Shown here: positions 1 through 6,515 of the stretch, piece after piece
How the letters are laid out: each line of letters opens with the position of its first letter
Numbering within the stretch: the stretch's first letter is position 1
NCBI GenBank assembly: GCA_900543345.1
Contig: UQRJ01000094.1
Span: 1-9,332, forward strand
Reading direction: 5' to 3'
From: an uncultured Sporolactobacillus sp.
GTDB lineage: Bacteria; Bacillota; Bacilli; Bacillales; Sporolactobacillaceae
DNA: 9,332 bases
The notes under the pieces: model-generated
What the model was told of the DNA's origin: nothing
The model's input: the letters and a program-made list of their open reading frames with translations, nothing else
Databases searched by the model: none
Made by a program: the position numbers and the translations under genes

Positions 1-53
1 TCCGTACGTACGGTGGTAGGAGAGGACGGAGAAATTATCTCCTCCTACTCGAT
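1..53 (+). mobile_element. 3' end of a group II intron (partial domain V and domain VI)
   Basis: The first bases (CCGTACGTACGG followed by TGGT) resemble the closing strand of group II intron domain V. They are followed by a two-part hairpin: GTAGGA (16-21) pairs with TCCTAC (43-48), and GGAGA (28-32) pairs with TCTCC (38-42). This fits domain VI. The sequence then reads CTCGAT, matching the usual AY end of a group II intron, and A47 lies seven bases from that end, where the branch-point adenosine is expected. No T-run follows the hairpin, which argues against an ordinary terminator. The catalytic 5' strand of domain V and the reverse transcriptase gene lie outside the window, so the call rests on the end structure and on recalled similarity to bacterial introns. 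The exon junction at 53/54 is inferred. Confidence 0.55.
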
Positions 54-113
54 TGCCTATTTTGCACGCCGTTCACATTTCAAACAATTTCCATAAAAAT
101 TTCAGGCATCGGG

Positions 114-143
114 GTTGAATTTTCGTCAACGATGGGGTATTTT
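114..143 (+). promoter_or_regulatory. Candidate promoter for the small membrane protein (SigB-like and SigA-like readings overlap)
   Basis: Two overlapping readings are possible. GTTGAA (114-119) and an exact GGGTAT (135-140), 15 bases apart, resemble the Bacillus SigB pattern, although the spacer is slightly long. TTGAAT (115-120) and TATTTT (138-143), 17 bases apart, resemble a SigA promoter with four of six matches in each box. Either would start transcription near 150 and leave a leader of about 90 bases before the gene at 239. Confidence 0.35.
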
Positions 144-238
144 ATTAGTAAAGAAATGTTTCCTCAGAGAAAGTTAGCTTGAGAGAGGAAAATGAAATAA
201 ACTTTGAAATGAAGACATTGGAAAGGGGAGTATCGTCG

Positions 239-439
239 ATGGCCTCTATTCCGCGAAAAATTATCACCGCCTTTTTGGAAGCTGTTGCCTTTGCTTTAGC
301 GATACTGGCTACTGTATTTGTGACCGGATGGTTGACAGGTCGTACTTTTACCAGTTATGTCGGTCTAGGGTCGCTGGCGTTTATTTATTTTTTCATCGTC
401 CGCTTGTTTGTTTTAACCGTTCGCCGATCGGCAGTCTGA
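239..439 (+). CDS. Small two-helix membrane protein, function unknown
   Basis: I do not recognise this 66-residue protein. It begins MASIPRKII and has two strongly hydrophobic stretches, about residues 11-33 and 40-60. They are separated by a short polar turn (TGRTFTSY) and flanked by basic ends (RK near the N-terminus, VRRSAV at the C-terminus), so it should be a two-span inner-membrane hairpin with both ends in the cytoplasm. The ATG at 239 is chosen because AAAGGGGAG (222-230) lies eight bases upstream. Earlier in-frame starts exist (TTG at 179, ATG at 209) but have no comparable ribosome binding site and add only a polar tail. It stands alone, convergent with the DUF1361 gene 61 bases away. 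No domain is visible and no function is assigned. Confidence 0.65.
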   Translation: MASIPRKIITAFLEAVAFALAILATVFVTGWLTGRTFTSYVGLGSLAFIYFFIVRLFVLTVRRSAV

Positions 440-500
440 TGGGTAATCGAATGCCGGCGGGAACGGGTTTATTTTTGCAAATAATTATTTGAATATTCTG

Positions 501-1190
501 CTAAATTTTACGACCTGAATCGTCTCGAAGGCGGGTGAGCAGAATCAGGAACAGCCAATAGGCCGACAAGATGAACCACCCAAAGAGGATTGCCATCACC
601 AGCGAGAAAAAGGTGGGCCGGAGAATCGCGGCAAAGAGAAGCTGCGGCCTGAATACATCCCATGAGTTCAGACGAAGAAAGCGGCCGATGTACATGGCAT
701 AGCCGCTGAGCAGGAAAACGGGCATCAGCAAAAGCGCAGCTCGCTGCGATTCGAATCGACGCGTTAATGCACGGTGAACGATATAGAGCGAAAACATACC
801 GGAGGCGATGCCGACCAATACGCCGATTCCCATCTGAATTAATCCGATCCAGACGGACAATTGCCGCGAATAAACGGCAGGAAGATAAGGACTGACGGAA
901 TAAAAAGAGACGTTCTGCAAATGAATGAAGTCGGTCAGCATATAGGGCGCATTCGGGAAAAAAATGAGCCACAGAAAGACAAATAAAATGGCGGCGGCAC
1001 TCCGACGCCGAAGCGCGCTTTCGAATCGATTTGCCAACCACAGCGGGATCAGAGCAAGGAAATCATTCCAGAGCAGGACTAAGTGCAGTAGATTTCGATT
1101 GAGTGCAAAAGCAAGGAGACTCAGTAAACTATACGATACGGCAAACATCGCAACCGACGTTTGATCACTTGATTTTTTTCCCCAGCGCAT
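501..1190 (-). CDS. DUF1361 multi-pass membrane protein
   Basis: This 229-residue, very hydrophobic protein has about six to seven membrane spans (roughly residues 12-30, 36-53, 66-78, 112-138, 151-168 and 193-217). Two conserved blocks place it in the DUF1361 family (Pfam PF07099): FFPNAPYMLTDFIHL at 77-91, next to a membrane segment, and YIGRFLRLNSWDV at 167-179. Full-length members are close to this size, so it looks complete. The biochemical role of the family is unknown. I chose the ATG at complement 1190-1188 because GGAGAG (complement of 1199-1204) sits eight bases before it. A longer reading to 1292 adds 34 polar residues with no matching ribosome binding site and runs into the menF promoter region. 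It is transcribed away from the men operon and ends with the basic tail LRDDSGRKI. Confidence 0.85.
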   Translation of the reverse strand: MRWGKKSSDQTSVAMFAVSYSLLSLLAFALNRNLLHLVLLWNDFLALIPLWLANRFESALRRRSAAAILFVFLWLIFFPNAPYMLTDFIHLQNVSFYSVSPYLPAVYSRQLSVWIGLIQMGIGVLVGIASGMFSLYIVHRALTRRFESQRAALLLMPVFLLSGYAMYIGRFLRLNSWDVFRPQLLFAAILRPTFFSLVMAILFGWFILSAYWLFLILLTRLRDDSGRKI

Positions 1191-1233
1191 CGGCGATTCT
1201 CTCCATTCGATTTCGGTAAGTTTTTGCCATTTC

Positions 1234-1242
1234 AGTGTAGCA
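1234..1242 (-). promoter_or_regulatory. Weak extended -10 candidate for the DUF1361 gene
   Basis: On the minus strand this reads TGCTACACT, an extended -10 (TGN plus TACACT, four of six matches to TATAAT), about 44 bases upstream of the chosen start codon. No good -35 box lies 16-18 bases further upstream, so this is only a candidate. Confidence 0.25.
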
Positions 1243-1276
1243 CATCTTGGCCGCGTCTCGTGGGCGTAGGGTTGCT

Positions 1277-1305
1277 TTGACAAGCTGTCCAAATAGCATT
1301 AAGGT
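1277..1305 (+). promoter_or_regulatory. Candidate promoter of the men operon
   Basis: A perfect -35 box, TTGACA (1277-1282), is followed after 17 bases by a weak -10 box, TAAGGT (1300-1305, three of six matches). It would start transcription near 1312, about 47 bases before the menF GTG. The -35 box lies inside an imperfect inverted repeat, TTTGACA-AGC-TGTCCAAA (1276-1293), that could be a regulator site. The strength rests mainly on the -35 box. Confidence 0.4.
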
Positions 1306-1358
1306 TAAAAAGTCGTCATTGGTTCACGATTTTGTAACGAAATGCAGGGGGAATCACT

Positions 1359-2714
1359 GTGCCTTTTTCTCAAGTTATTGGAAACCGATCGGCAGGCCAT
1401 TTGGTCAGTCTGTCGATTGCTTGCGGCGCGCCGGATCCGCTTGCTTTTTTTCAAGCGGGGACGGCCGGGCACCGCTTTTTCTGGCGGTCTCCGTCCGGCA
1501 CAACGATCGTGGGACTGGGCGCCGTCTATACCATTCGTATGAATGCCGGAGCGCAACGATTCAAACGGATCGCCCGAAGTTGGCAAAAACTAATGGAAAC
1601 GGCGGTCTGTCAAGGACCGGGGCCGATTCTGTTCGGCGGTTTTTCCTTTTGGGACGACGTTGCTCCTAAGTATTGGGGCTCGTTTGGATCCGGATGCTTT
1701 TATCTTCCACTGTTTATGTTAACGATTTCAGCTGGAGAAAGTGTCCTGACGGTGAACCTGGCCTGTCCCGCTTCCGAGCCGCGTGCCGTATCTTTGCGGC
1801 GAGCAAAAGAGGCAGCCGGGCGCTTGCTGGAGAAGGTGGCCGGGAGACGGCATCGGGATGTGGCCGATTATCCATTATCTTCGGCCGACCGTCAGCCGAA
1901 CGAGTGGAAGGGACGGGTTCGTCAGGCGGTGTCCGCGATCCGTTCCGGTGTCATGGAAAAAGTGGTCTTAACGCGTACCCGTGAGTTGAACTTTGCCCGG
2001 CATCCCGATCCGTCGGCAGTGCTTGATCGGCTGCTTGATCGACAGCCCGGCAGTTTTATTTTTTGTCTGGAAAGCGGCCGGGATTATTTTATCGGTGCCT
2101 CACCGGAACGTTTGCTTTATAAGCAGGGTGAACAGATCCGTTCTGCCTGCGTAGCCGGTTCGATTCGCCGCGGTTCCGGGGACGACGAAGACCGCCGGTT
2201 AGGTCGCAAGCTACTCGAAGACGAAAAAAATGGCCGCGAACATCGCTATGTCGTTGAAATGGTGCAAGCGATCTTGCGGCCGCTGTGCGTTTCTTTGGAA
2301 ATACCCGAACAACCGAGACTGCTCAAGAGCCGGAACATTCAGCACCTCTATACGCCTGTCCTTGCTCGATGCGCAGCGGACCTGTCACTCTTTGAGTTGG
2401 TGGAACGGCTTCATCCGACACCGGCGCTCGGCGGGTTCCCGAGAAAGCCGGCGCTGGAGTGGTTGAAACAGCACGAAAAAGTAGAACGTGGGCTGTACGG
2501 AGGACCGATTGGTTGGTGCGATGCCCGCGGCAACGGGGAATTTGCCGTTGGTATCCGTTCGGCTCTGATCAGAGACCGCCTTGCTGTTTTGTATGCCGGC
2601 TGTGGAATCATCGATCATTCGGAAGCAGACAAGGAATTTTACGAAACAGCATTGAAATTTACGCCGATGCTTGATGGCTTGGGACTGGGGGCGGCGAATC
2701 TTGGAACATGCTGA
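1359..2714 (+). CDS. menF: Isochorismate synthase MenF
   Basis: MenF is a cytosolic Mg2+-dependent enzyme that converts chorismate to isochorismate, the entry step of menaquinone synthesis. The 451-residue protein has the full chorismate-binding fold. Visible blocks are FGGFSFWDD (92-100), EKVVLTR (200-206) with the lysine K201 expected to activate water, GASPERLL (246-253), AGSIRRG (266-272), LLEDEKNGREH (285-295), RNIQHLYTP (325-333), LHPTPALGG (351-359), GLYGGPIGW (378-386) and YAGCGIIDHSEADKE (412-426). The start is GTG at 1359, with AGGGGG (1346-1351) seven bases upstream. Lysine in the EKVV block and the isochorismate-type C-terminal blocks fit MenF, DhbC or EntC rather than anthranilate or aminodeoxychorismate synthases. 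The adjoining menD makes menaquinone the likely destination rather than a siderophore. Its 3' end overlaps the menD start by 14 bases. Confidence 0.93.
   Translation: MPFSQVIGNRSAGHLVSLSIACGAPDPLAFFQAGTAGHRFFWRSPSGTTIVGLGAVYTIRMNAGAQRFKRIARSWQKLMETAVCQGPGPILFGGFSFWDDVAPKYWGSFGSGCFYLPLFMLTISAGESVLTVNLACPASEPRAVSLRRAKEAAGRLLEKVAGRRHRDVADYPLSSADRQPNEWKGRVRQAVSAIRSGVMEKVVLTRTRELNFARHPDPSAVLDRLLDRQPGSFIFCLESGRDYFIGASPERLLYKQGEQIRSACVAGSIRRGSGDDEDRRLGRKLLEDEKNGREHRYVVEMVQAILRPLCVSLEIPEQPRLLKSRNIQHLYTPVLARCAADLSLFELVERLHPTPALGGFPRKPALEWLKQHEKVERGLYGGPIGWCDARGNGEFAVGIRSALIRDRLAVLYAGCGIIDHSEADKEFYETALKFTPMLDGLGLGAANLGTC
2686..2703 (+). promoter_or_regulatory. Ribosome binding site and TTG start of menD, inside the end of menF
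   Basis: GGGGGCGG (about 2686-2693) lies seven bases before TTG at 2701. This pair decides the menD start. Reading upstream in the same frame gives another TTG (2671) and an ATG (2674), which lack a comparable site. The TTG start places the cofactor-activating glutamate at residue 55, the same number as in E. coli MenD. Confidence 0.65.
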
Positions 2715-4434
2715 AGCTTTGACGGTCTATTTGACGGCCGTCATTGACGAACTGGTCGGTCGCGGGGTTCGCGAAGTGGTCGTCAGTCCCGGCTCGCGTT
2801 CCACGCCATTGGCCCTGATACTGGCCGATCGGAACGATGTTCGGCTTTACCTCGATATTGATGAGCGTTCGGCCGGTTTTCTGGCCCTTGGGCTGGCGAA
2901 AGCCGGTCGCCGGCCGGTTGGCCTGCTGTGCACCTCCGGGACGGCGGCGGCCAACTATTATCCGGCGATTGTCGAAGCTTTCTTTGCCCGGGTGCCGCTG
3001 ATTGTCCTCACTGCCGATCGGCCGCATGAGCTTCAGGATACCGGCGCACCGCAAACCATCCGGCAATCCCGTATGTATGGCCGTCATGTCAAGGCTTTTA
3101 GCGAAATCGAGATACCTGAAGAGGGCGGTGATTTACTGCGTTATACGCAAGCATCCGTTGCCCGGACCGTTGAAGCGGCGATCCGGCGGCCTCGCGGCCC
3201 CGTGCATTTGAATTTTCCTTTCCGAGAGCCGCTTGTGCCCGCGAAGCCGAGCGGCCGGCCAGCGAGTGCGCAGTTTTCCATTCACGAGGGCATATCACGT
3301 TTGTCCGACTGCGAATTGGAGCGAATCGCCGCGACGTGCCGCCGTACGCGCTGCGGAATCATTATTTGCGGCGAAACAGAGAGCAATGACTTTTATGAAG
3401 CGCTTGTCACCCTGTCCAGACGGCTTGGATACCCGATCTTGGCCGATCCGCTTGCACAGCTGCGACGGGGCCAGGCCGAGCGGCGGACATTGATCGACGG
3501 ATACGATCTGTTTCTACGCGATCCGCGGACGGCCCGCCTGCTTCGTCCCGATTTGATGCTTCGTTTCGGCGCTTTTCCGGTTTCCAAGGCACTGCATCTC
3601 TGGACAAAAGTGCAGCATGTCCCGCAGCTTGTCGTCGACGGCGGGTTTGGATGGATTGATCCGGAAGCCTCGGCCACAGAGATGATCTACTGCGACGAAC
3701 GGGACTTTTGTGTTCGACTGGCGGCACTCGTTCCCCATGAAGCCGACGGGGCGTGGATCCGGCGCTGGCGGCGGGCCAACGATATCGTCACAGCTGTTGT
3801 GGACGGTGTGCCTGATGAGGCGCAGTTCGGCGAAGCACAGGCCTTTGCCGAACTGATGCACGGCATACCGACGGACGCCACGCTTTTTGTCGGCAATAGC
3901 ATGCCGATTCGGGAAGTGGATACTTTTTTAACTATCGGTCCGGAGAAACTGCGAATCTTTGCCAATCGCGGCGCAAGCGGCATCGACGGTGTCGTTTCGA
4001 CGGCCGTGGGCGTTGCCCTGCGCCGGCCGGGAACTGTGCTGGTCATCGGCGACTTGAGCTTTTTTCACGATATGAACGGACTGCTTGCTGCTAAATTACA
4101 CCATGCCGAGCTAACAATCGTCCTGATCAATAACAATGGGGGCGGCATTTTCTCTTTTCTGCCGCAGGCTGCCGATCCGGAGCATTTTGAGACACTGTTC
4201 GGAACACCGCACGGGCTGGATTTTTCCCATGTCGCCCGACTTTACGGCGCCGACTACCGAAAGGCTGAGGCACCGGGCGAATTAACCACCCGGCTGCGCC
4301 GGGCAAGCAAGCTGCCCGGCTTGAAAATCATTGAAGTCAGAACGAAACGGCCGGCCGATGCGGCGGATCGGAAGCGGCTGATTCGTTCGGCACAGACTGC
4401 ATTGGCTCGATGGTTTGAGGGGGGGAGACAATGA
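2701..4434 (+). CDS. menD: SEPHCHC synthase MenD
   Basis: MenD is a thiamine-diphosphate enzyme that decarboxylates 2-oxoglutarate and adds the resulting succinyl unit to isochorismate, giving SEPHCHC. From the TTG at 2701 the protein has 577 residues, a normal length. The N-terminal pyrimidine-binding domain shows VVSPGSRSTPLAL (27-39), DERSAGFLALGLAKA with catalytic E55, then TSGTAAANYYPA and TADRPHELQDTGAPQTI. The C-terminal diphosphate-binding domain shows GNSMPIRE, then GDLSFFHDMNGL from residue 450 and NNNGGGIF from 477, the usual metal and diphosphate motif of this family. All are intact. It overlaps menF by 14 bases and menH by four (ATGA), so its translation is probably coupled to both. 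A longer start at 2671 would add ten residues with no family support. Its last codons contain a run of seven G (4419-4425) that also forms the menH ribosome binding site. Confidence 0.95.
   Translation: MEHAEALTVYLTAVIDELVGRGVREVVVSPGSRSTPLALILADRNDVRLYLDIDERSAGFLALGLAKAGRRPVGLLCTSGTAAANYYPAIVEAFFARVPLIVLTADRPHELQDTGAPQTIRQSRMYGRHVKAFSEIEIPEEGGDLLRYTQASVARTVEAAIRRPRGPVHLNFPFREPLVPAKPSGRPASAQFSIHEGISRLSDCELERIAATCRRTRCGIIICGETESNDFYEALVTLSRRLGYPILADPLAQLRRGQAERRTLIDGYDLFLRDPRTARLLRPDLMLRFGAFPVSKALHLWTKVQHVPQLVVDGGFGWIDPEASATEMIYCDERDFCVRLAALVPHEADGAWIRRWRRANDIVTAVVDGVPDEAQFGEAQAFAELMHGIPTDATLFVGNSMPIREVDTFLTIGPEKLRIFANRGASGIDGVVSTAVGVALRRPGTVLVIGDLSFFHDMNGLLAAKLHHAELTIVLINNNGGGIFSFLPQAADPEHFETLFGTPHGLDFSHVARLYGADYRKAEAPGELTTRLRRASKLPGLKIIEVRTKRPADAADRKRLIRSAQTALARWFEGGRQ
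4417..4433 (+). promoter_or_regulatory. Ribosome binding site of menH within a seven-G run at the end of menD
   Basis: The purine run GAGGGGGGGAGA (4417-4428) ends two bases before the menH ATG (4431), and its G-rich core sits at a usable distance. The stop codon of menD (4432-4434) overlaps this ATG as ATGA, an arrangement typical of coupled translation. Confidence 0.7.
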
Positions 4435-5273
4435 ACTGCCGGATACGTGGAGTTAACTATCATGTCGAAATGGCCGGTACAGGCGAACCGCTGCTTCTGC
4501 TCCACGGCTTTACGGGAAGTACCGCTACCTGGCGGCCGGCAGTCGCTGGACTGGCCGATCGCTTCCGAGTGATGATGATCGACGAACTTGGCCACGGTCA
4601 AACGGATTGTCCGCCGAATCCGGCGCGCTATACAATGGAGGAAGCGGCGGCCGATCTCGCGGCGATTCTTGACGCATATGGGTTCACGCGCGCGCATGTG
4701 CTCGGCTATTCGATGGGTGGCCGGTTGGCACTCGGTTTTGCCTGCCTTTATCCGCGACGGGTCGGCACGCTGATACTCGAGAGTGCCTCGCCCGGCTTAC
4801 GGACGGCGGCGGAACGCATGCAGCGCCGGACACACGACAATCGATTGGCAAAGCGGGTTCTGAAAGAAGGCATTCCCGCTTTTGTCGACCGATGGGAGGC
4901 GATTCCGCTATTTATGACGCAGCGCCGCTTGCCGCAGTCAATGCGACAAGCGGTGCGGGCAGAACGACTGGGCCAGTGCGCCGCAGGTCTGGCAGGCAGT
5001 CTACGGGGCATGGGAACCGGCATGCAGCCTTCGTGGTGGGACCGTCTCACAGCGCTTCGCATGCCGGTCCTGCTGATTAGCGGCGAGCGGGATGAAAAGT
5101 TTTGCCGAATTGCTGCCGAGATGGACGATCGGCTTGCCCACGCTCGCCGGTCCATCATCCCCGACGCCGGTCACAATACGCATATTGAAAAAGCGGATGC
5201 CTTTGTGCAGACCGTCCGTCCGTTTCTTATCGACCACTTACTCGATCCGGGCCACGCGGAGGCGAACCGTTGA
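4431..5273 (+). CDS. menH: SHCHC synthase MenH (alpha/beta hydrolase fold)
   Basis: MenH removes pyruvate from SEPHCHC to give SHCHC, the third step here. The 280-residue protein has an alpha/beta-hydrolase fold: LLLLHGFTGS (21-30) forms the oxyanion-hole region, DELGHGQTD (51-59) follows strand 4, and GYSMGG (92-97) carries the nucleophile S94. SGERDEKF (217-224) holds the likely acid D221, and GHNTHIE (247-253) holds H248, completing the Ser-Asp-His triad. Many alpha/beta hydrolases share this pattern, but GFTGS, the GYSMGGRLAL elbow and the position between menD and menC make MenH the clear reading. The ATG overlaps the menD stop, and the gene ends within the start of menC. No truncation is seen. 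Residues 124-205 form the lid domain, which is rich in arginine and methionine. Confidence 0.92.
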   Translation: MNCRIRGVNYHVEMAGTGEPLLLLHGFTGSTATWRPAVAGLADRFRVMMIDELGHGQTDCPPNPARYTMEEAAADLAAILDAYGFTRAHVLGYSMGGRLALGFACLYPRRVGTLILESASPGLRTAAERMQRRTHDNRLAKRVLKEGIPAFVDRWEAIPLFMTQRRLPQSMRQAVRAERLGQCAAGLAGSLRGMGTGMQPSWWDRLTALRMPVLLISGERDEKFCRIAAEMDDRLAHARRSIIPDAGHNTHIEKADAFVQTVRPFLIDHLLDPGHAEANR

Positions 5274-6376
5274 TGCGCCTGACGTCTATCGTTCTTCGTT
5301 TGATCGAGGAACCGCTGAACGAACCGTTTGTCACCCATCTTAAAACAGTTAAAAACCGCCGGGCCATCATCGTCGAAGCCCGTGACGGCGAAGGGACGGT
5401 CGGTTACGGCGAATGCGATCCCTTCTCCAGCCCATGGTATACGGAAGAGACGATTGAAACGAATCGCCACATGCTAAAAGAGTTCCTTATTCCGCCGCTG
5501 CTCGGCCGCACGATGGCTGATCCGTCGGCAGTAGGGCGGATTTGGTCGGGCATTCGAGGTAACCGAATGGCTAAATCCGGACTCTCTCAGGCGATCTGGG
5601 ATCTGTGGGCCAAACGAAAAGGTGTCTATCTTGGCCATCTTTTCGGCGGGGAAAAACAAATGGTTACCGCCGGCGCGGTCATCGCCACTGAAAGTGCCGA
5701 GCGGGCGGTTAAGCAGATTGAGCGCCTGCTGGAGGCCGGTTACCGGAGCTTTAAGGTGAAAATTTCGCGCCGGAATGACCGCCGCTTACTGAAAGCGATC
5801 CGTTCGCATTTTCCGCAACTGGATCTGTCCGCGGATGCCAACGCCGCTTATTCTCCGGACGATCTGGATCGTCTGAAGAAGCTCGATGAGTTTCGCCTGC
5901 GATTGATTGAGCAACCGCTTGCGCCCGGCGATCTTCTCGATCACGCGTATCTTCAGCAAAAGCTGAGTACGCCGATCTGTTTGGACGAGAGTATCCGCGG
6001 CTGGCAATCAGTCAGAGCGGCCGCAGCGCTTGGCAGTTGTCAAGCAGTCAATGTGAAAATGGCGCGGGTCGGCGGATGGACGGAAGCGGCGCGGATTCAG
6101 CAATGGTGCAAAATAGAAGGCATTCCGATCCGCTGCGGAGGAATGGTTGAATTCGGTGTGGCTAAAGCTCACAATATTGCACTGAGTACATTGGCCGGCT
6201 TTACGCTGCCGGGCGATCTCTATGGATCGTCTCATTACTGGGCGCAAGATATTGTCTGCCCGGAGATTCGCGTAAACGGCGGATCGATCCGCGTGCCGAG
6301 CAATCCGGGTATCGGCTTTGCCGTTGACCGGCAGGCCTTGGAAGCGTTGACCCTGCACCGCCTGAACTTTCGCTGA
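5273..6376 (+). CDS. menC: o-Succinylbenzoate synthase MenC (enolase superfamily)
   Basis: MenC dehydrates SHCHC to o-succinylbenzoate using a Mg2+-bound enediolate. The 367-residue protein matches the Bacillus-type MenC and N-acylamino-acid racemase branch of the enolase superfamily. FSSPWYTEET (51-60) and GNRMAKSGL (96-104) belong to the capping region. In the barrel, K163 (in KVKIS) and K262 (in NVKMARVGG) are the expected acid-base lysines, and D188 (in ADANAAY), E213 (in IEQPL) and D238 (in CLDES) are the metal ligands. All are present. The ATG at 5273 overlaps the menH stop by one base. A TTG at 5270 directly before it is also possible and adds one residue. GGAGG (5258-5262) serves either start. 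Some members of this branch also racemise N-acylamino acids, which sequence alone cannot exclude, but the operon supports MenC as the main job. Confidence 0.93.
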   Translation: MRLTSIVLRLIEEPLNEPFVTHLKTVKNRRAIIVEARDGEGTVGYGECDPFSSPWYTEETIETNRHMLKEFLIPPLLGRTMADPSAVGRIWSGIRGNRMAKSGLSQAIWDLWAKRKGVYLGHLFGGEKQMVTAGAVIATESAERAVKQIERLLEAGYRSFKVKISRRNDRRLLKAIRSHFPQLDLSADANAAYSPDDLDRLKKLDEFRLRLIEQPLAPGDLLDHAYLQQKLSTPICLDESIRGWQSVRAAAALGSCQAVNVKMARVGGWTEAARIQQWCKIEGIPIRCGGMVEFGVAKAHNIALSTLAGFTLPGDLYGSSHYWAQDIVCPEIRVNGGSIRVPSNPGIGFAVDRQALEALTLHRLNFR

Positions 6377-6390
6377 CGGTTCCGTTTCTT

Positions 6391-6419
6391 TTCCATCCGG
6401 CACCGCTTCGGTGTACAAT
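6391..6419 (+). promoter_or_regulatory. Weak promoter candidate before the 64-residue gene
   Basis: TACAAT (6414-6419, five of six matches to the -10 consensus) is preceded after 17 bases by TTCCAT (6391-6396, three of six). It lies between menC and the hairpin at 6432-6474, so a transcript from it would begin almost at that hairpin. Only the -10 box is good. Confidence 0.25.
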
Positions 6420-6431
6420 AAAATTAAGCAG

Positions 6432-6474
6432 AAAGGCCGGATATTGCAGCGATCAATCCGCCGGCCGGCCTTTT
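6432..6474 (+). terminator. Terminator-like hairpin after menC
   Basis: AAAGGCCGG (6432-6440) pairs with CCGGCCTTT (6465-6473). The enclosed segment can add a small inner stem (GGAT with ATCC, TG with CA). A short T-run (TTTT, 6471-6474) follows and is then broken by CC, so termination may be only partial. It begins 55 bases after the menC stop and ends 41 bases before the next start codon. Confidence 0.55.
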
Positions 6475-6515
6475 CCGGAAAGCCGTTGTGCCGTCATGAA
6501 ATGGGAGGGCGTTTA

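Noticed and set aside
478..491. A perfect 14-base AT-rich palindrome (CAAATAATTATTTG) between two convergent genes.
   Set aside because: It has no GC and no T-run of terminator type, and short AT palindromes are common by chance in AT-rich spacers. It may be a weak bidirectional stop or nothing.
964..1164. A plus-strand open frame of 66 codons within the DUF1361 gene.
   Set aside because: Its basic, low-complexity translation and lack of a ribosome binding site mark it as a shadow of the real minus-strand gene.
1191..1358. A possible riboswitch or structured leader upstream of menF.
   Set aside because: The predicted leader is only about 47 bases, and I see no conserved riboswitch core or terminator hairpin in it.
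2659..3087. Long minus-strand open frames opposite menD and menH (for example 2659-3087, 3687-4046 and 4254-4697).
   Set aside because: They are antisense shadows of GC-rich genes. They lack ribosome binding sites and recognisable domains, and the sense frames are certain.
2820..5130. Frequent recurrence of GCCGATC and CGATCGG inside the men genes, suggesting a dispersed repeat such as a highly iterated palindrome.
   Set aside because: Most copies fall in frame on alanine-aspartate or aspartate-arginine codons and reflect codon preference. Spacing is irregular and flanks differ.
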